Shown here piece by piece: positions 60,902-64,000 of a DNA stretch of 64,000 bases. The notes beneath the pieces were generated by a model. It saw nothing but the letters and a program-made list of their open reading frames with translations, was not told where the DNA came from and searched no databases. Position numbers and translations under genes: made by a program. Origin of the DNA: MB1-2 sp046566065 (GTDB lineage: Bacteria; Actinomycetota; CADDZG01; WHSQ01); assembly GCA_046566065.1 (NCBI GenBank), contig JBKHXK010000010.1, positions 9,107 to 73,106 of the forward strand, given 5' to 3'. How positions within the stretch are numbered: position 1 is the first letter of the stretch; every line of letters begins with the position of its first letter.

Positions 60902-61548
60902 GAGTGGCCACCTGCCACGAGCAAGCGAGCCAACTCGAGATCAGCCGCCGTAGTGATCTTCACGTTGCGCGCAGACCCCGGAACGACCGCCACGGTGCCT
61001 CCTGCCCGCTCGATCAGCTCGGCGTCATCCGTAACCGCCACTCCGTCCGCGAGAGCCTTCTCATGAGCTGCTTTCAGGGTCTTGGTGTCGAACGCTTGAG
61101 GCGTTTGGCTCCGCCACAGGCGCGAGCGGTCGACGGTTCCCAGGACCCGATCCGAACCGACCTCTTTGATCGTGTCGTCCACGGGGATGGCGACGATCGC
61201 AGCATCCGCATCACCCAGCGCGTCGACCACACGCCGGACCTCGTCCGAGGAAGCCAACGGGCGGGCGGCATCGTGGATCACTACCACCGCGGCATCGACC
61301 TGCGCGAGCCCTGCTCTCACGGACCCTTGGCGGGACGCGCCACCCACGATGAAAGCAACGTCGTCGTACGGCTCGAGGGCCTCTTTGGTCCTATCCATGT
61401 GCTCGTCCGGAGCGACTACGACGATCGGTGCGCAACCGGCATCCCGAAGCACCTCGAACGACCACGCGATCAAAGGGCGATCTCCGAGCATCACGAACTG
61501 CTTCGGCAGGGACGTTCCGGCTCGCTCGCCCACACCCCCGGCCGCCAA
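60898..61548 (-). CDS. ispD: 2-C-methyl-D-erythritol 4-phosphate cytidylyltransferase
   Basis: 216 residues, third step of the MEP pathway. Signatures: AAGGVGERAG and PKQFVMLGDRPLIAWSFEVL near the start, VVIHDAARPLAS, and DDAELIERAGGTVAVVPGSA. TTG 61548 is the only usual start in frame; family proteins normally have several more residues before AAG. The codons upstream (ending PAGI) would complete the missing strand but lack ATG/GTG/TTG, so the start is unclear. Confidence 0.92.
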   Translation of the reverse strand: MAAGGVGERAGTSLPKQFVMLGDRPLIAWSFEVLRDAGCAPIVVVAPDEHMDRTKEALEPYDDVAFIVGGASRQGSVRAGLAQVDAAVVVIHDAARPLASSDEVRRVVDALGDADAAIVAIPVDDTIKEVGSDRVLGTVDRSRLWRSQTPQAFDTKTLKAAHEKALADGVAVTDDAELIERAGGTVAVVPGSARNVKITTAADLELARLLVAGGHS

Positions 61549-61577
61549 GATCCCGGCGGGGGCCGCAGAGGCCTCTG

Positions 61578-62063
61578 CTATCCGAGGACCTCGTCGAGCA
61601 TCTTCTCAGCGGCTTCCTCGTTGCAGTTCTTCGAGAAGGTCAACTCTGAGACGAGGATCTGACGAGCCTTCGTCAGCATCCGCTTCTCGCCGGCCGCCAA
61701 GCCCTTCTCCTTGTCGCGCTGGTGAAGGCTGCGGACCACGTCGGCGACCTGGTAGATGTCGCCCGAACGGAGCTTCTCGACATTCGCCTTGAACCTGCGG
61801 GACCAGTTGGTGGTGTTCGTGGTGGGCTCGTTCTTTTTCAGGACCTTGAGCACCTTGGGCACCTCTTTGGCGGGGGTTACCTGGCGCAAGCCCACCTCTT
61901 CGGTGGAGTCGGTCGGGACCATCAGGGTCAGCTCGCCGTAGGCCAGCTTGAGGATGAAGTAGTCGCGCTTCTCGCCGAACATCTCTTTCTGCTCGAGCTT
62001 CTCGATCACAGCAGCACCGTGATGCGGGTACACGACCTTGTCACCTACGCGGAATGAAGGCAC
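61578..62063 (-). CDS. carD: CarD-like RNA polymerase-binding transcription factor
   Basis: 161 residues from GTG 62063 (GGGAGG 12 bases upstream). The N-terminal RNA polymerase-interaction domain reads PSFRVGDKVVYPHHGAAVIE and the C-terminal DNA-binding helical domain contains RRFKANVEKLRSGDIYQVAD and a conserved W (TTNWSRRF). In Actinobacteria CarD stabilises open complexes at rRNA and other promoters and is usually essential. Located 30 bases before ispD and downstream of radA, the common order. Confidence 0.95.
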   Translation of the reverse strand: MPSFRVGDKVVYPHHGAAVIEKLEQKEMFGEKRDYFILKLAYGELTLMVPTDSTEEVGLRQVTPAKEVPKVLKVLKKNEPTTNTTNWSRRFKANVEKLRSGDIYQVADVVRSLHQRDKEKGLAAGEKRMLTKARQILVSELTFSKNCNEEAAEKMLDEVLG

Positions 62064-62194
62064 TGTCGATGATCCTCCCTGCGAGTCGAACCGTTTGCGC
62101 CCGAGAGGGCGATCAGACACCGGATTTGGCCCCTAGAAAGGGGTTGTGTCTGTAACCAAGGGTAGCACGTAGGCCCCTCGTGCCTCCCCCACAG

Positions 62195-63541
62195 CTACGC
62201 CACGGCCGTGGTCCAGGTGACGTCTACAGCTTGTTGGAGAGTGGACACTTCGACCACGCGCATCGAAGTCGAGCCGAGCGCGGAGCCTTTGGGAACCACC
62301 GCGGTGGTGAATCCGAGTCGTTCGGCTTCGGCCATGCGTCGTTCGATCCCGGGTACGCGTCTGACCTCGCCGGCGAGGCCGAGCTCCCCGACCGCAACGG
62401 CCGAGGCAGGCAAAGGCCGCTCCGACAACGACGAGATGAGAGCGAGCCCGATCGAGAGGTCCGCGGCGGGCTCTCTTACCTGAAGTCCTCCTGCGGAGGC
62501 CACGAAGATGTCGCTCATGGCGAGCGTAGGCCCGTTGACCTTCGTCATGATGCCGAGGAGCAGGGAAAGACGCTTCTGGTCACAACCTATGGCGACCCGA
62601 CGAGGCTGCGGGGCCGTCGTCGGGACCACCAGGGCCTGCACCTCGACCAGCACGGGACGGATGCCCTCCAGGCCCGCGAACACCGCGGACCCGGCCGTCC
62701 CCGGCAGACGGTCGGCGAGGAACATCGTCGAGGGATCGCCGACGCCCTCCATGCCCGTTGTGTTCATGGAGAAGACCCCCACCTCGTCGCAGGATCCGAA
62801 GCGGTTCTTCAACCCGCGGAGCAGTCTGAAAGTGCCCGTTCGCTCGCCTTCGAGTGACATCACCGCGTCGACCAGGTGCTCGAGGGTGCGGGGGCCGGCG
62901 ACGGTCCCCTCCTTGGTGACGTGGCCGATCATCACGACCGCGGTGCCGGTTGCCTTCGCGAACCGAACCAGAGCGGCAGCGCACTCGCGCACCTGCACCA
63001 CCGAACCCGCAGCGGATCCGTGAACGGGGTCCTCGACCGTCTGGATCGAATCGATCACCAAGAGATCGCAGGACTCAGCCGCCGCGGTCTCGAGGATGGC
63101 CGGCAAGGAGGATGACGCCGCCGCTCTAAGGCTCGGCCCGTCCAATCCCAAACGGGCGGCTCGCAGCGCAACCTGGTCCAGAGATTCCTCGGCCGTTACC
63201 AGCAGCGCGCGATGGCCGGCGGCCTGGAAGCCCTCGATCATCTGCAGAACGAGCGTCGACTTCCCGATCCCCGGATCGCCCGACAGGAGCACGACCGAGC
63301 CGGGCACCAACCCGCCCCCCAGGACGCGGTCCAGCTCGGCGATGCCGCTCCGCAGGCGCTCCGGCGTGGCGTGGGCGGCCGAGAGGCCGTGGACCTCGAT
63401 CGCCGGGGCGGCAGCCCGCGACCTCGGTGAGACAGACGAGGAGGTCACCGTGTCCCAGCTGTCGCAGTTGGGACAACGCCCGAACCACCTGGGGGCCGAG
63501 TGGTCGCAAGACGAGCAGGTGAACAACGTGGATGTCTTCAT
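62195..63541 (-). CDS. radA: DNA repair protein RadA
   Basis: 448 residues. N-terminal zinc finger C9, C12, C23, C26 (CSSC...CPNC), RecA-like ATPase with Walker A GDPGIGKST (88-96), the RadA-specific KNRFGS motif, and a C-terminal Lon-like peptidase-fold domain (ASAGGLQVREPAADLSIGLA). A branch-migrating helicase in recombination. ATG 63541 close to the clpC end. Confidence 0.95.
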   Translation of the reverse strand: MKTSTLFTCSSCDHSAPRWFGRCPNCDSWDTVTSSSVSPRSRAAAPAIEVHGLSAAHATPERLRSGIAELDRVLGGGLVPGSVVLLSGDPGIGKSTLVLQMIEGFQAAGHRALLVTAEESLDQVALRAARLGLDGPSLRAAASSSLPAILETAAAESCDLLVIDSIQTVEDPVHGSAAGSVVQVRECAAALVRFAKATGTAVVMIGHVTKEGTVAGPRTLEHLVDAVMSLEGERTGTFRLLRGLKNRFGSCDEVGVFSMNTTGMEGVGDPSTMFLADRLPGTAGSAVFAGLEGIRPVLVEVQALVVPTTAPQPRRVAIGCDQKRLSLLLGIMTKVNGPTLAMSDIFVASAGGLQVREPAADLSIGLALISSLSERPLPASAVAVGELGLAGEVRRVPGIERRMAEAERLGFTTAVVPKGSALGSTSMRVVEVSTLQQAVDVTWTTAVA

Positions 63542-63687
63542 GCCGCCACGTTAGCGAGCACCTATGACACAAATGAGAAGGCCGGGCCTCGCTAGAGCCC
63601 TGGGCACTTCCACCGTTCCTTTCCACACCAGTTGCGCTCAGCGAAACCCACGTGAAAAAGAACGGCCCACATGGCGAGATACACGCG

Positions 63688-63715
63688 AAAGGACCCGGCC
63701 GAGGCCGGGCCCTTT
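63688..63715 (-). terminator. Terminator after clpC
   Basis: On the minus strand AAAGGGCCCGGCC pairs with GGCCGGGTCCTTT (one G-U) with a 2-4 base loop, 22 bases after the clpC stop. Short T-run TTTCG follows. The rest of the 196-base gap to radA shows no clear gene or promoter. Confidence 0.7.
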
Positions 63716-63737
63716 GCCTTGGTTTGGTTCAGGAAAC

Positions 63738-64000
63738 TCAGGCTTCTGGGTTGGCTTCCTCCCCAGAGGCCCCCGCCCCCGCCAGCTCGACCGGTGGATG
63801 GTCGGGCGCAAGCGTGCGGTCGGTTTTCTTGAACACGATGCCTTCTTCGCCGTCGTCCTTGATCCCGACGTCGACGATGATGATCTCGCCGGCTTCGTAC
63901 TCCTTCCACAGGATCTTCTCCGAGATCGGATCCTCGATGAGCCGCTGGATCGACCTGCGAAGAGGCCTGGCGCCCAGCGCCGGGTCGTACCCGATCTTGG
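63738..64000 (-). CDS. clpC: ATP-dependent Clp protease ATP-binding subunit ClpC, C-terminal end (partial)
   Basis: The last 86 residues: IGYDPALGARPLRRSIQRLI, EDPISEKILWKEYEAGEIII and VDVGIKDDGEEGIVFKKTDR, the C-terminal domain 2 end typical of ClpC, then a Pro/Glu/Ala tail. The upstream part, including both AAA+ modules, lies beyond the window. Adjacent to radA and carD as in other Actinobacteria. Confidence 0.88.
   Translation of the reverse strand, partial: KIGYDPALGARPLRRSIQRLIEDPISEKILWKEYEAGEIIIVDVGIKDDGEEGIVFKKTDRTLAPDHPPVELAGAGASGEEANPEA

Overview
The window is high-GC DNA from a member of the Actinomycetota. The signs are a mycothiol-dependent isomerase-family protein, CarD, DUF3263, a LytR_C protein, glucosyl-3-phosphoglycerate synthase, a zinc-type uS14 and very frequent GTG/TTG starts. 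The combination of a SigH-type sigma factor with long low-complexity tails on several ribosomal proteins suggests a deep or uncultured lineage rather than a well-known genus, but the class cannot be fixed from this window.

Most of positions 1-40,200 is one minus-strand translation and transcription super-cluster, read from high to low coordinates: secE-nusG-rplK-rplA, an accessory peptide cassette, rplJ-rplL, rpoB-rpoC, then (after a small PadR/cupin/ACT island) rpsL-rpsG-fusA-tuf, the S10-spc-alpha series rpsJ to secY-adk-map, infA-rpmJ-rpsM-rpsK-rpsD-rpoA-rplQ, truA, rplM-rpsI. Genes are packed with 1-4 base overlaps. Good promoters can be read before rpoB, before rpsL and before infA; the last two share the same -10 hexamer and a near-identical leader hairpin. 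rplJ has an L10-type RNA leader followed by an intrinsic terminator, with a visible anti-terminator pairing.

The most unusual part lies at 34,347-37,620, between rplA and rplJ. Three near-identical small acidic peptides, a fourth with the same leader motif but a different tail, a fifth with only the shared tail motif, and a large membrane M50-type zinc metallopeptidase with a PqqD-like domain form what looks like an uncharacterised ribosomally made, post-translationally processed peptide (RiPP-like) system. A strong hairpin separates peptide genes from the peptidase gene. A secreted protein with two CxxC motifs and NxAxA segments (41,059-41,793) may belong to the same biology.

From 40,228 to 49,700 the window becomes accessory: two exported proteins and a lipoprotein, three stand-alone receiver proteins, a PAS protein, two toxin-antitoxin modules next to tRNA-Trp with a duplicated tRNA 3' half, an ECF sigma/anti-sigma pair, and a DUF4395 membrane protein whose CxxC motif is interrupted by an in-frame UGA, a good selenocysteine candidate, coupled to a membrane thioredoxin.

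From 48,700 to 55,200 there is a compatible-solute group (gpgS, glycerate kinase, a GT20 trehalose-phosphate-synthase-like enzyme, otsB). From 55,161 to the end are housekeeping genes on the minus strand: LytR_C protein, DUF3263, glutamate dehydrogenase, tRNA-Thr, SigH-like sigma, rlmB, cysS, ispF, ispD, carD, radA and the 3' end of clpC.
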